In this document: positions 41,330 through 48,602 of the stretch, one piece after another
Numbering within the stretch: the first letter of the stretch is position 1
Layout: each line of letters starts with the position of its first letter
Source: M269 sp964640795
GTDB taxonomy: Bacteria; Pseudomonadota; Gammaproteobacteria; Enterobacterales; Alteromonadaceae
NCBI GenBank assembly: GCA_964640795.1
Contig: CAZXIN010000020.1
Span: 1-64,000 of the forward strand
Direction: 5' to 3'
Length of the DNA stretch: 64,000 nucleotides
Made by a program: the position numbers and the translations under genes
Notes under the pieces: model-generated
Told to the model about the DNA's origin: nothing
The model's input: only the letters and a program-made list of their open reading frames with translations
The model's database searches: none

Positions 41330-41707
41330 ATACCTAAACACTCCAATATAAAATCCAGATTCTATTGCCACATAACTCAATAAAGCCGCAGTAAACAAGC
41401 AAGCGATATAGATTCTATTTTTGCCAAATTTAACACGATTATATGTAGCTAAACTAGAGGCTAAAATACTTAAGGCAACTGAAAGAATTAGTAGCGATTG
41501 CCTTAGGTTATTTTCTGTGAGCATAAAACTTTGAGTATTATGCTCTGATGTCGAAATGCCTGAACTAAAAAAAGTCCAAAGCTGACTGACTTTGTTCAAA
41601 AGAATAGGTTCATCACTTCCATAACGTAAATCAATATCTGTAACATAGAAAATTAGAAAGAATGATATTGAAAAAAGGACTATCAAAATTGAATAAGTCA
41701 ACTTCAT
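41324..41707 (-). CDS. three-helix membrane protein, 127 aa, cassette
   Basis: Membrane segments at residues 5-25 (SILIVLFSISFFLIFYV), 70-90 (LLILSVALSILASSLATY) and 98-115. A polar loop of 45 residues lies between the first two. The stop TAA lies in the GTTAGGC core. Family unknown. Confidence 0.7.
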   Translation of the reverse strand: MKLTYSILIVLFSISFFLIFYVTDIDLRYGSDEPILLNKVSQLWTFFSSGISTSEHNTQSFMLTENNLRQSLLILSVALSILASSLATYNRVKFGKNRIYIACLFTAALLSYVAIESGFYIGVFRYA

Positions 41708-41714
41708 CTTGTAT

Positions 41715-41813
41715 GCCTAACGCCCCTATCACAGGCGATTGAACGCTGGCTAAACTAAGTGAGGCACGAACGCAGCCAGCGAGAAAGCGTCCTAGTGCAT
41801 TGGTTTGTTAGGT
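41715..41813 (-). other. attC
   Basis: GCCTAAC to GTTAGGT, 99 bases, divergent middle. Confidence 0.8.
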
Positions 41814-42146
41814 GCTCCTAGGCCACCAATTTGGTGTTTCCCTGCATTTAAGGCCAAATTTTTTTGCTAGACAATCAATGTCTTTGGCTTTACCAGTTAT
41901 CTCACCTTCACACCAATTGTCCCACTCAAATTTTAGCTTTGAGTTCTCTTTTACTAGCTTAACTTTACCGTGATCTATCCAAGCATCAAAACCATCGTAT
42001 TCGTATGTTTTTACCCAGCCTTCAAGAAGAAGAAACTCCAATATACGATTGAAGTCATCTGTTGGAATGTCTTGAATAATTTTCAACCCAAGTGTTTTGA
42101 ATTTTAGATCTATAGTTTTTCTACCTAATGTGACTACAGGATTCAT
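41808..42146 (-). CDS. hypothetical cassette protein, 112 aa
   Basis: Begins MNPVVTLGRKTIDLKFKTLG; soluble, with EGWVKTYEYDGFDAWIDHGK and a Trp-rich C-terminus (ETPNWWPRST). Possible distant relative of 39763-40083. The stop lies in the GTTAGGT core. Function unknown. Confidence 0.7.
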   Translation of the reverse strand: MNPVVTLGRKTIDLKFKTLGLKIIQDIPTDDFNRILEFLLLEGWVKTYEYDGFDAWIDHGKVKLVKENSKLKFEWDNWCEGEITGKAKDIDCLAKKFGLKCRETPNWWPRST

Positions 42147-42151
42147 TGAGC

Positions 42152-42221
42152 ACCTAACGCTTAAGCTAAACGGTTGTTACACGCACAGCGAGTGACTGTC
42201 CGGTTGAAATTTTTGTTAGGT
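42152..42221 (-). other. attC, class 3 (70 bases)
   Basis: ACCTAAC to GTTAGGT, arms GCTTAAGCTAAACGG and GTCCGGTTGAAAT. Confidence 0.88.
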
Positions 42222-42593
42222 GCGGACACTAAATTCGAACTCCCCACCTTTAATAGTGACGTTACCAAATTCACCTGAGACAAGAAACTGCCCATTTTCC
42301 TTTTCTAATGTGTCAATATTGCCATAATCCTCTGAGCCGTCAGGCTCAATAATAGGTTTAACTTCATTGAGAGTTTTTAGGCCATAAATAGATTGGATAT
42401 TTCGAAAGGAAACAAGCGCTTTCTTATAACATGTGTATTCGCCTTCTAATGGCTTTGAATAGTACTTAGATTCAGGCCAGAGACTAGCTTCTATTTCAAT
42501 GACAAGTGAGTCACGATCTTGATACCAACTAAGAATAAAAGAATCATTTAGATCAACACCATTAAATTCATCCATGTCAGTCCAATTCATTTG
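42216..42593 (-). CDS. hypothetical cassette protein, 125 aa
   Basis: Begins MNWTDMDEFNGVDLNDSFIL; the ATG at 42593 is chosen because the longer frame reads into the attC. It is mostly beta, acidic, with SLVIEIEASLWPESKYYSKP, a pattern seen in several small immunity-like proteins, though I cannot name a family. The stop lies in the GTTAGGT core. Confidence 0.7.
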   Translation of the reverse strand, partial: QMNWTDMDEFNGVDLNDSFILSWYQDRDSLVIEIEASLWPESKYYSKPLEGEYTCYKKALVSFRNIQSIYGLKTLNEVKPIIEPDGSEDYGNIDTLEKENGQFLVSGEFGNVTIKGGEFEFSVRT

Positions 42594-42599
42594 ATTAGC

Positions 42600-42706
42600 A
42601 CCTAACGTTTCAAATAACCGGCGCAAACTTGCTGGCTAAAATCAAAAAGAGCCAGCGAGTTTGTGTCCGACCCTAACAAGGGTGAAGTTGATTTGCTTTG
42701 TTAGGT
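42600..42706 (-). other. attC, class 2
   Basis: ACCTAAC to GTTAGGT, 107 bases. Confidence 0.92.
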
Positions 42707-42714
42707 TTTGGTGC

Positions 42715-42828
42715 TTAAGGCCTAGGAGGTGGGACGGGAGCATCTCTAACAGGGCGATCATTGTTTGGCCTTGGAGGTTGTTGCTTTTGTGGTGGAGGTG
42801 ATACTGGTCTTTGTGGTTTTTGCGCCAT
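42715..42828 (-). CDS. 37-residue proline-rich peptide overlapping the upstream gene
   Basis: ATG at 42828 with AGGAGA 6 bases upstream. The product is MAQKPQRPVSPPPQKQQ, then PPRPNNDRPVRDAPVPPPRP: over one third Pro. It overlaps the 3' end of the 42758-43261 gene in another frame and ends before the attC. The strong ribosome-binding site and clean end suggest a real second gene in the cassette. Confidence 0.55.
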   Translation of the reverse strand: MAQKPQRPVSPPPQKQQPPRPNNDRPVRDAPVPPPRP

Positions 42829-43261
42829 CCGCTGTCTCCTTGGATAGGTTTATAAAAGAAAAAGTAAAAAGGCAGACTAATCCTATAGATAATAGAAATA
42901 TACTTACCGAATTTAAAGCATTCAATACTTTTGAAAAAAAGCCCCCAGGTGTTTCATCCTCGATTACACCCTGATCAACTTGATCTTGAGCCTTTCTATA
43001 TGCTTTTAATCCCATGTGAAATGACCAAAGTATTAAGATCAAGCATATAGTAAGAGATGCCCAAGCAGAAATCAGTAACCAACCATGAAGCATTTTCCCT
43101 TCGCCAATTATATCTTTGATAAAAGTTATAGATAACCCTAACGCGCCGCCGGTAATGGTTAGCATAGTTTTATCAAAGTGCTCTGATAAGGTCTGCTCGG
43201 TATCTCTAAGCCAAGCCTTATATTCTGCATGTTTATTTTTGTTTTCGTTACTCATTTGCAA
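42758..43261 (-). CDS. three-helix membrane protein, 167 aa, cassette
   Basis: A soluble helical N-terminus (KNKHAEYKAWLRDTEQTLSE) is followed by two membrane helices (LTITGGALGLSITFI and GWLLISAWASLTICLILIL), a cytoplasmic helix and a third membrane helix (VSIFLLSIGLVCLFTFSFI). The Thr/Lys-rich tail overlaps the small Pro-rich ORF. The layout is loosely SLATT-like, but I cannot confirm it. Confidence 0.7.
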   Translation of the reverse strand: MQMSNENKNKHAEYKAWLRDTEQTLSEHFDKTMLTITGGALGLSITFIKDIIGEGKMLHGWLLISAWASLTICLILILWSFHMGLKAYRKAQDQVDQGVIEDETPGGFFSKVLNALNSVSIFLLSIGLVCLFTFSFINLSKETADGAKTTKTSITSTTKATTSKAKQ

Positions 43262-43277
43262 TAACTCAACTATAAAA

Positions 43278-43370
43278 ACCTAACTACCCAACTAAACGGC
43301 AAAAACTTGTTGGCTATAATGGCGAAGCCCAGCCAGCGAGTTTTTGTCCGTGTTGAGTTGCTTGTTATAA
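43278..43370 (-). other. attC
   Basis: ACCTAAC to GTTATAA, 93 bases. Confidence 0.87.
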
Positions 43371-43374
43371 CTCA

Positions 43375-43689
43375 TTACTCCTTAAGCTCAACTAATGTGA
43401 GAGTACAAAGCTCAGTATTTGTATCAAAATCATACGTGATACGGAGTAACTCCGTTTTTGACGACTTGGCCAATAATAATGCTGAATACGCAGCCTTTCC
43501 AGAATCAGTATTAATGGCAGAGTAAATAATACCGAACTTACAAGCAGTGGAAAGCCCTTCTTTTACTGAAAAAAACGCACTATTTCCCTGAACACCTAAA
43601 CGACCAACAGACTTATTTAAATCCTGATTTGCATCTGAAAGCGTTGGGGTTAAAAAGCTAAGGAATAAAGCTAATTTAAAGATTTTCAT
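43375..43689 (-). CDS. small secreted protein, family S member 9
   Basis: A 104-residue protein starting at the ATG after GGAGGAAATC. The signal peptide is MKIFKLALFLSFLTPTLS. It has Cys in STACKFGI, AYSALLLAKSSKTELLRIT and Cys in TELCTLTLVEL. Function unknown. Confidence 0.75.
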   Translation of the reverse strand: MKIFKLALFLSFLTPTLSDANQDLNKSVGRLGVQGNSAFFSVKEGLSTACKFGIIYSAINTDSGKAAYSALLLAKSSKTELLRITYDFDTNTELCTLTLVELKE

Positions 43690-43704
43690 GATTTCCTCCA
43701 TGAG

Positions 43705-43812
43705 TTATAACTTCTAACATAAGCGGCAAATACTTGCTGGCTATAATGCGAAGCAGCCAGCGAGTATTTGTCCGAGTGAGCGACAGTGAACAACTTAATG
43801 TTTTTGTTATGC
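43705..43812 (-). other. attC, class 1
   Basis: TTATAAC to GTTATGC, 108 bases. Confidence 0.92.
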
Positions 43813-43821
43813 TCATGTGGT

Positions 43822-44154
43822 TTAAGGAAATTTAACATTTACAGCTTGAACTTCAGTACCCCAGCCGCCGTTTGGCGCACACTCTCCCCACGTTTCTAGC
43901 TTAACCTCCTTCCCAGCAGTTGCCGCCGCTAACAAAGCTGAATAAGCTGCCTTAGAGGTATCATTTGCAACCCTTAACAGTAAAGTATTGGTATTACACA
44001 TAGCTACCTTATCCAATACAAAATAAACTTCGCCACTAATTATTGACCTTACTTGTACCACTTTTACCCAATCTGAAGCGATATTGCGTGCTTGTACAGA
44101 ATGACTTAACGTGAGGCTAAGTGCTAAAAATACTGAATATAATTGTTTTCTCAT
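43822..44154 (-). CDS. small secreted protein, family S member 10
   Basis: A 110-residue protein; AAAGGA precedes two close ATGs (44160 and 44154). The signal peptide is MRKQLYSVFLALSLTLSHSV ending QA. It has Cys in VAMCNTNT, AYSALLAAATAGKEVKLET, Cys in GEC and a final VQAVNVKFP strand. This member is closest to the family consensus. Confidence 0.77.
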   Translation of the reverse strand: MRKQLYSVFLALSLTLSHSVQARNIASDWVKVVQVRSIISGEVYFVLDKVAMCNTNTLLLRVANDTSKAAYSALLAAATAGKEVKLETWGECAPNGGWGTEVQAVNVKFP

Positions 44155-44183
44155 TTTCATTCCTTTGTTTAACAATTTGCAGA

Positions 44184-44289
44184 GCATAACGTTTCAAATA
44201 ACCGGCACAAACTTGCTGGCTAAAATTAAAAAAGGCCAGCGAGTTTGTGTCCGCCCCCACCGGGGTGAAGTTAATTTGCCTTGTTATAT
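44184..44289 (-). other. attC, class 2
   Basis: GCATAAC to GTTATAT, 106 bases. Confidence 0.92.
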
Positions 44290-44610
44290 TCATTTTACCA
44301 ATGTAAGAGAGTCAACCCTACACAATTCATCTCGCACAGAAATAACAAGAGACTTATCGGTTGCTATTGAAGCCAATACTATGCTTTTTATTGTATTTAT
44401 GCCTACATCGGTTAAGCCATATTGCCCTAGTTCAACTTTATAAGGTGTTTGGTGAGAACCACACTCACCTGTCTTTGACGTTAACCAAAAATAAACATTT
44501 CCATTTGGCAGTGCCTGAATCCTATCGACTTTGGACGAAACCCAATCTGCTGATGAAGTAAAAGAAATGCTTGTTAAGATAGTTCCTAAATAGAATAACC
44601 ACTTTTTCAT
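44290..44610 (-). CDS. small secreted protein, family S member 11
   Basis: A 106-residue protein with a signal peptide (MKKWLFYLGTILTSISFTSS). It has WVSSKVDRIQALPNGNVYFW, Cys in GECGSHQ, IKSIVLASIATDKSLVISV and Cys in ELCRV. Two neighbouring cassettes also encode family S members. Function unknown. Confidence 0.75.
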   Translation of the reverse strand: MKKWLFYLGTILTSISFTSSADWVSSKVDRIQALPNGNVYFWLTSKTGECGSHQTPYKVELGQYGLTDVGINTIKSIVLASIATDKSLVISVRDELCRVDSLTLVK

Positions 44611-44635
44611 ATTAACTCCTTGTAAAGATCAATGA

Positions 44636-44743
44636 ATATAACTTTTAGCATAAGGGGCGCATACTCGTTGGCTATAATGCGAAGCAGCCAGCGAGTATGT
44701 GTCCCAGTGAGCGATAGCGAACGATTTAATGCTTTTGTTATGT
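44636..44743 (-). other. attC, class 1
   Basis: ATATAAC to GTTATGT, 108 bases. Confidence 0.92.
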
Positions 44744-44749
44744 GCCATG

Positions 44750-45079
44750 TCACGATAGAAACACAAAGTAAATAATTGAAAATAAGTAAACATAAGTCGC
44801 GAACTTAAAGTGCTTGATACTAGAAACAATTTCTTCATGCAGTTTCTCTGCTTTAATATCCCCTTCAACCCAGTCTGGAACATTTTTATGCTTCCCAAAA
44901 GACAGTTTTAATGAGGCGAAAACAGAACAGCCTTTAGGTATATAGAACATTCCACGATGGCCTCCATCAGCCAGCCACCAATCGTAATATTCATCATGTT
45001 GATAGATGAGTAGAGCATCCATCTTTTTCCCGATCCGAATAGTAATGCCTAAGTAAACAATAAATATTAGTAAAAGCAT
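44750..45079 (-). CDS. two-helix membrane protein, 109 aa, cassette
   Basis: Membrane segments at both ends: MLLLIFIVYLGITIRIG and ATYVYLFSIIYFVFLS. The soluble middle has HDEYYDWWLADGGHRGMFYI and FGKHKNVPDWVEGD. Family unknown. Confidence 0.7.
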   Translation of the reverse strand: MLLLIFIVYLGITIRIGKKMDALLIYQHDEYYDWWLADGGHRGMFYIPKGCSVFASLKLSFGKHKNVPDWVEGDIKAEKLHEEIVSSIKHFKFATYVYLFSIIYFVFLS

Positions 45080-45095
45080 TCAAACACTCTTTGGC

Positions 45096-45188
45096 ACATA
45101 ACGGCTTAAGCTAACCGGCAAAAGCTCATTGGCTATAGTCGCGGAGCGCAGCCAATGAGTTTTTGTCCGGTTGAGATTTTTGTTAGGC
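45096..45188 (-). other. attC, class 3 long
   Basis: ACATAAC to GTTAGGC, 93 bases, arms GGCTTAAGCTAACCGG. Confidence 0.9.
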
Positions 45189-45197
45189 TCGATATAG

Positions 45198-45533
45198 CTA
45201 AAGCCTCTTTACCTTAAACAGCAAATGTACCAAACCACCCAATAAATAATAAAGTACCATGTTAAGGAAAACTCCAGAAAACCAAATGTAAATAACATAC
45301 CAAATATGGTGTTCACTGCCCCCTAATGCCAGTAAAACAATTGCACTGGGCCAATGAAATAATACAAATTCGTCCGAAAGAAGGGAATGAGGTAAAAACA
45401 AAACGCACAAAGGCATTACTAAAGATGCCAAAAGCCACTTGATTAAGAAGCGCTTGGTTTTAACTTCAGACTTGAACCAAGTAATCGAAAATAAACAAAG
45501 AAACAGCAGAAATACGACAACCTCAATAAGCAT
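45198..45533 (-). CDS. four-helix membrane protein, 111 aa, cassette
   Basis: Begins MLIEVVVFLLFLCLFSITWF; three further hydrophobic segments follow. The ATG at 45533 is used; a TTG lies one codon upstream. It has no charged motif to identify it. Confidence 0.7.
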   Translation of the reverse strand: MLIEVVVFLLFLCLFSITWFKSEVKTKRFLIKWLLASLVMPLCVLFLPHSLLSDEFVLFHWPSAIVLLALGGSEHHIWYVIYIWFSGVFLNMVLYYLLGGLVHLLFKVKRL

Positions 45534-45539
45534 CAAAGA

Positions 45540-45647
45540 GCCTAACTTTTAGCATAAGTGGCAATTACTCGATGGCTATAATGCGAAGCAGCCAGCGAGT
45601 AATTGTCCCAGTGAGTGACAGCGAACGCCTTAATGCTTTTGTTATAC
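45540..45647 (-). other. attC, class 1
   Basis: GCCTAAC to GTTATAC, 108 bases. Confidence 0.92.
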
Positions 45648-45653
45648 GCACGT

Positions 45654-46061
45654 TTACCCATGAGCTTTCTTTTTATCGTACATTTTAGAGGCACCCAAAG
45701 CGGCCCCAAGAGGAAATGGAGATGCCGCTAGCATATGATAAACATACTCTTTTTCTGTCATAAAAACTGCATTAAATACAGAAATTACAAAAGCCAGCAC
45801 ACCAAAGGTAAAACAAAAATATACGAAAAACTTATATATTAATAAACTACAACTCTTGTTTATTGCCTGTACATAAAGCACAGCCATAACCATTGGCCGA
45901 GCCATAAAGAACATGAAGAGAGTCATTAACGGTATTGAGATAGCAAATTCAATTGCTTGAAACGCTATCCCATAACTAAGTGAAATAAGTGACCAAACAA
46001 TCACAAATATGACAGCCCATCTATCAACAAGAGCCATGAAGCTTGGTTTTTCCTGAGTCAA
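45654..46061 (-). CDS. four-helix membrane protein, 135 aa, cassette
   Basis: I start at the TTG at 46061, which has AAAAGGA 8 bases upstream (ATG at 46037 is an alternative). The longer frame to 46172 starts with translated attC (RWLLRIIAS). Membrane segments include WAVIFVIVWSLISLSYGIAF and CFTFGVLAFVISVFNAVFM. Family unknown. Confidence 0.66.
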   Translation of the reverse strand: MTQEKPSFMALVDRWAVIFVIVWSLISLSYGIAFQAIEFAISIPLMTLFMFFMARPMVMAVLYVQAINKSCSLLIYKFFVYFCFTFGVLAFVISVFNAVFMTEKEYVYHMLAASPFPLGAALGASKMYDKKKAHG

Positions 46062-46081
46062 CTGATATTCCTTTTCAGTGC

Positions 46082-46170
46082 GTATAACTTTTAACATAAG
46101 GGGCGCAAATTCGCTGGCTATAATGCGAAGCAGCCAGCGAGTATGGTTCCGGTTAAGCTTTTTGTTATAC
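46082..46170 (-). other. attC, class 1 left / class 3 right
   Basis: GTATAAC to GTTATAC, 89 bases, mosaic of two classes. Confidence 0.88.
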
Positions 46171-46174
46171 ATTG

Positions 46175-46495
46175 CTACCTAAAACGAACATACCTTAACT
46201 GAACATTGTTGTGATCGTCGGTACATGTTTTTGTATTATCGACAAACTCTAAAGTAACTTCTTTTCCGGCCATATAAGCTGCAATTAGCATTGAAAACTG
46301 TCTGTCGTGCATTTTACTCTGAGCATCACCTCCAAACCCTACAGTAGCAAATCCATTCATGCCTTCAATTCTAACACTTGTACCTTCGCTTGAAGCCCTA
46401 GTAACTAAGTCTATAATCTTTCCATTGCAATAATGAAAACCTGCCGCAAAAGACGAGCTTGATAAAAACAATAATAAAACTAAAGAGTATTTCAT
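46175..46495 (-). CDS. small secreted protein, family S member 12
   Basis: A 106-residue protein starting at the ATG after AAGGAAG. The signal peptide is MKYSLVLLLFLSSSSFAAG. The first Cys is near the mature N-terminus (FHYCNGKI) rather than mid-protein, then QFSMLIAAYMAGKEVTLEF and Cys in KTCTDD. Function unknown. Confidence 0.73.
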   Translation of the reverse strand: MKYSLVLLLFLSSSSFAAGFHYCNGKIIDLVTRASSEGTSVRIEGMNGFATVGFGGDAQSKMHDRQFSMLIAAYMAGKEVTLEFVDNTKTCTDDHNNVQLRYVRFR

Positions 46496-46508
46496 AATCT
46501 TCCTTAAT

Positions 46509-46605
46509 GTATAACGTCCCAATAAACGGCAAATGCCGTTGGCTACACTGGCGAGGGACGAGCTAGAGCCAGCGAGTATTTGTCCGATTAATTGGCTTGT
46601 TATAT
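46509..46605 (-). other. attC
   Basis: GTATAAC to GTTATAT, 97 bases. Confidence 0.85.
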
Positions 46606-46610
46606 GACTA

Positions 46611-46967
46611 CTATGCTGCCAATCTTATGGCTAACAATAACACATTGAAAATACCATAGAATGAGTTTCCTGCTGGTAAAACTAAAGAGACCTTCCGTCC
46701 ATCTAAAAGCTCAATAGATAATTTGGTACGCTCCTTTTTGGAAATTTGCTCACGCTCTTCCCCATAAGCAATATCTTTTATCTCCCTGAAGGCAAGCCTA
46801 GTCTCATAGATGTAAAGACCACTAGAATCAATCTTTATGCCATGAGAATCTATTACTAGTATATGTTTGGATTCTTCGTCAAGTACCTGTACTGAGTCAT
46901 TTGGAAAGTCGTACTTTTCAGATTGTTTTCGAATTCTTCTGGCAATAAAGTCTTCACTTTTACTCAT
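46611..46967 (-). CDS. hypothetical cassette protein, 118 aa
   Basis: Begins MSKSEDFIARRIRKQSEKYD. The middle is beta (ILVIDSHGIKIDSSGLYIYE) and PH-like in layout, ending in a hydrophobic helix FYGIFNVLLLAIRLAA. No signal peptide. Family unknown. Confidence 0.7.
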   Translation of the reverse strand: MSKSEDFIARRIRKQSEKYDFPNDSVQVLDEESKHILVIDSHGIKIDSSGLYIYETRLAFREIKDIAYGEEREQISKKERTKLSIELLDGRKVSLVLPAGNSFYGIFNVLLLAIRLAA

Positions 46968-46982
46968 GTTGCTGCCCGAGTC

Positions 46983-47077
46983 ATATAACGTTTCAACTAA
47001 ACAGCAGATACTTGTTGGCTATACTAGCGCAAAGCGCCAGCCAACAAGTAGGCGTCTGGTTGAGTTGTTTGTTAGGC
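46983..47077 (-). other. attC of the first cassette
   Basis: ATATAAC to GTTAGGC, 95 bases; the integrase-proximal site. Confidence 0.87.
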
Positions 47078-47410
47078 AATCCAACCTCCGAGCTCACCAA
47101 CAACTAACCCAAAGCAGAGCGCAATAACCAGTTGTGTGCGCTTGATGGCTTTGCGATGAAACTTTGGCAATAAAATTAATGAAATACAAAGTACTTCTGC
47201 AGGAAGAACCCAAGTATAACTACCTGAAGCCATTAAAGGACCAGCCCTGAAAAAAGTAATATTTGGCCAAAGTTTCCAAAAGCCTAACATGATAGCTAAC
47301 GTTACCCCTGATACCAGAGTGTAAGAGCTCAAAGGCCGCTTATATCGTAGTTTATAAAAGCCGACCGCCATAAAAATGGGTATCAGTGTAAATGAGATTC
47401 CTTTAATCAT
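47072..47410 (-). CDS. membrane protein of the first cassette, 112 aa
   Basis: Three to four membrane segments, starting MIKGISFTLIPIFMAVGFY and ending LVIALCFGLVVGELGGWIA. It is the integrase-proximal gene and so the most recently inserted if the array grew by attI insertion. Its ATG is 8 bases from the attI junction, and the stop lies in the attC core. Family unknown. Confidence 0.72.
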   Translation of the reverse strand: MIKGISFTLIPIFMAVGFYKLRYKRPLSSYTLVSGVTLAIMLGFWKLWPNITFFRAGPLMASGSYTWVLPAEVLCISLILLPKFHRKAIKRTQLVIALCFGLVVGELGGWIA

Positions 47411-47530
47411 TGGCGCCTAACAATATTAATAGACAGAAAATTTCCGTGTTTAAACACTGAATAATTCCGTGTTTCTACTCAATACACTTCTACCACAAGC
47501 CATAAACATTTGACCAGACTCTTTTTTATT
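47411..47530 (-). other. attI region
   Basis: The junction core GCCTAAC (GTTAGGC on the minus strand) lies at 47415-47421. Two direct repeats TTCCGTGTTT at 47442-47451 and 47465-47474 lie on its integrase side and may be integrase-binding repeats. A cassette promoter reading leftwards should lie here, but I could not assign one. Confidence 0.6.
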
Positions 47531-47558
47531 TTTCTTAGCTTAACTTAAGTGATAAAAA

Positions 47559-47573
47559 GCGGAAAATTTCCGC
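47559..47573. repeat. 15-base palindrome upstream of the integrase promoter
   Basis: GCGGAAA-A-TTTCCGC, perfect arms, five bases before the -35 box. It may bind a regulator. Confidence 0.5.
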
Positions 47574-47577
47574 AATC

Positions 47578-47606
47578 TTGCAAATAAGTGGAATTTCACA
47601 TATAAC
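47578..47606 (+). promoter_or_regulatory. integrase promoter
   Basis: -35 TTGCAA (47578-47583), a 17-base spacer, and -10 TATAAC (47601-47606). The -10 box touches the LexA box. Confidence 0.65.
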
Positions 47607-47621
47607 TGTATATAAACACAG
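47606..47621 (+). promoter_or_regulatory. LexA (SOS) box
   Basis: CTGT-N8-ACAG with an AT-rich centre (ATATAAAC), a close match to the gammaproteobacterial LexA consensus. It overlaps the -10 region of the integrase gene, as in other SOS-controlled integrons. Confidence 0.88.
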
Positions 47622-47641
47622 TAACATAAGGACATGAATAG

Positions 47642-48562
47642 ATGAAGTCACCTTTTCTTAATATAATACGAGAAGACATGTATCAACGCAGGTATTCGAA
47701 GCGGACAATAGAGAGCTATCTCAAATGGATTTCTAGTTTTATTCATTTCAACCACAAAAAACATCCTTCTCTTATGCACGATGTCGAGGTTGAAGCATTC
47801 TTGAACCATTTAGTCTGCGAGCTTGATGTTTCTGCTAATACACAAGCCAGTGCTTTGAACGCATTGGCTTTTTTATATCGCGATATTATTCATAAACCTA
47901 TTAATAAGAAACTCAATTTTGTCAAAAGCAATAGGAAACAGAAGCTACCAGTTGTTTTGACTCAATCAGAAGTAAAATCATTATTGAGTCATGTGACTGC
48001 CAATCACAAACTGCCAGTATCACTGCTATATGGCAGCGGTTTGCGTCTCATGGAATGTTTAAGGTTAAGAGTTCAAGACATTGATTTTGAATACAAGTCT
48101 ATACGCATATGGAATGCCAAAGGTGGTAAGCATCGTGTCGTGACATTGGCAGAGACCTTAATAACGTCTTTGCATCAACAAGTTGAATGCGTAAAATCAC
48201 TCCTTAAATCAGATGTCGAAAATCCGGAATTTTCAGGTGTATGGTTGCCGCATAGATTAAGGATAAAATATCAATCTGCTAACAAGTCGATACCGTGGCA
48301 GTATCTATTTCCTTCCGGCCGTTTATCAACAGATCCCGAATCTAAACTTATTAGGCGACATCACATAGATGAATCGTCTATACAAAAGGCGATCAAGCTA
48401 GCCGTTAAAAAAGCACAAATAGAAAAACAGGTATCACCTCATACATTGCGTCATTCATTCGCCACCCACCTATTGCAATCAGGCGCAGATATTAGGACGG
48501 TACAAGATCAGTTGGGCCATGCCGATTTGCGTACGACTCAGATTTACACACACATACTTTAA
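47642..48562 (+). CDS. intI: integron integrase, prematurely terminated
   Basis: Tyrosine recombinase of the integron type, 306 aa. All catalytic residues are present: Arg in GSGLRLMECLRLR, His and Arg in HTLRHSFATHLL, His in GHADLRTTQIY, and Tyr in the same motif. The integron-specific insert GVWLPHRLRIKYQSANKSIP followed by WQYLFPS confirms the subfamily. The frame ends at TAA 48560-48562 right after THIL. Family members have 15-20 more residues, and the same frame continues RGGNSVISPLSHL to a TAA at 48602, matching the usual GGxGVxSPL tail. So one codon has become a stop. The start has a weak AAGGA site. Confidence 0.92.
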   Translation: MKSPFLNIIREDMYQRRYSKRTIESYLKWISSFIHFNHKKHPSLMHDVEVEAFLNHLVCELDVSANTQASALNALAFLYRDIIHKPINKKLNFVKSNRKQKLPVVLTQSEVKSLLSHVTANHKLPVSLLYGSGLRLMECLRLRVQDIDFEYKSIRIWNAKGGKHRVVTLAETLITSLHQQVECVKSLLKSDVENPEFSGVWLPHRLRIKYQSANKSIPWQYLFPSGRLSTDPESKLIRRHHIDESSIQKAIKLAVKKAQIEKQVSPHTLRHSFATHLLQSGADIRTVQDQLGHADLRTTQIYTHIL

Positions 48563-48602
48563 CGAGGCGGCAACAGCGTAATAAGTCCGTTATCACACTT
48601 AT

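Larger units (their letters stand above)
23415..47419 (-). mobile_element. chromosomal integron cassette array
   Basis: A 24-kb run of gene cassettes, all on the minus strand, reading away from the integrase gene at 47642. Cassettes are separated by attC sites with RYYYAAC and GTTRRRY cores. Typical internal arms are GCTGGCTATAATGCGAAGC and TGAGCGACAGCGAAC. I count about 48 attC sites, of which roughly eight are truncated or lack a core. The high similarity among sites and the number of cassettes are typical of sedentary chromosomal integrons rather than mobile ones. Confidence 0.95.

Noticed and set aside
44629..44898. 89-codon minus-strand ORF overlapping 44750-45079
   Set aside because: Most of it is attC translation in a second frame and it lacks a ribosome-binding site.
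46062..46172. N-terminal extensions such as RWLLRIIAS on several cassette ORFs
   Set aside because: These are translations of attC arms; true starts with ribosome-binding sites lie inside the cassette.
23415..47077. Many near-identical palindromic repeats could suggest CRISPR or REP elements
   Set aside because: Repeats are 55-127 bases, have RYYYAAC/GTTRRRY ends, and are separated by whole genes, not short spacers. They are attC sites next to an integron integrase.
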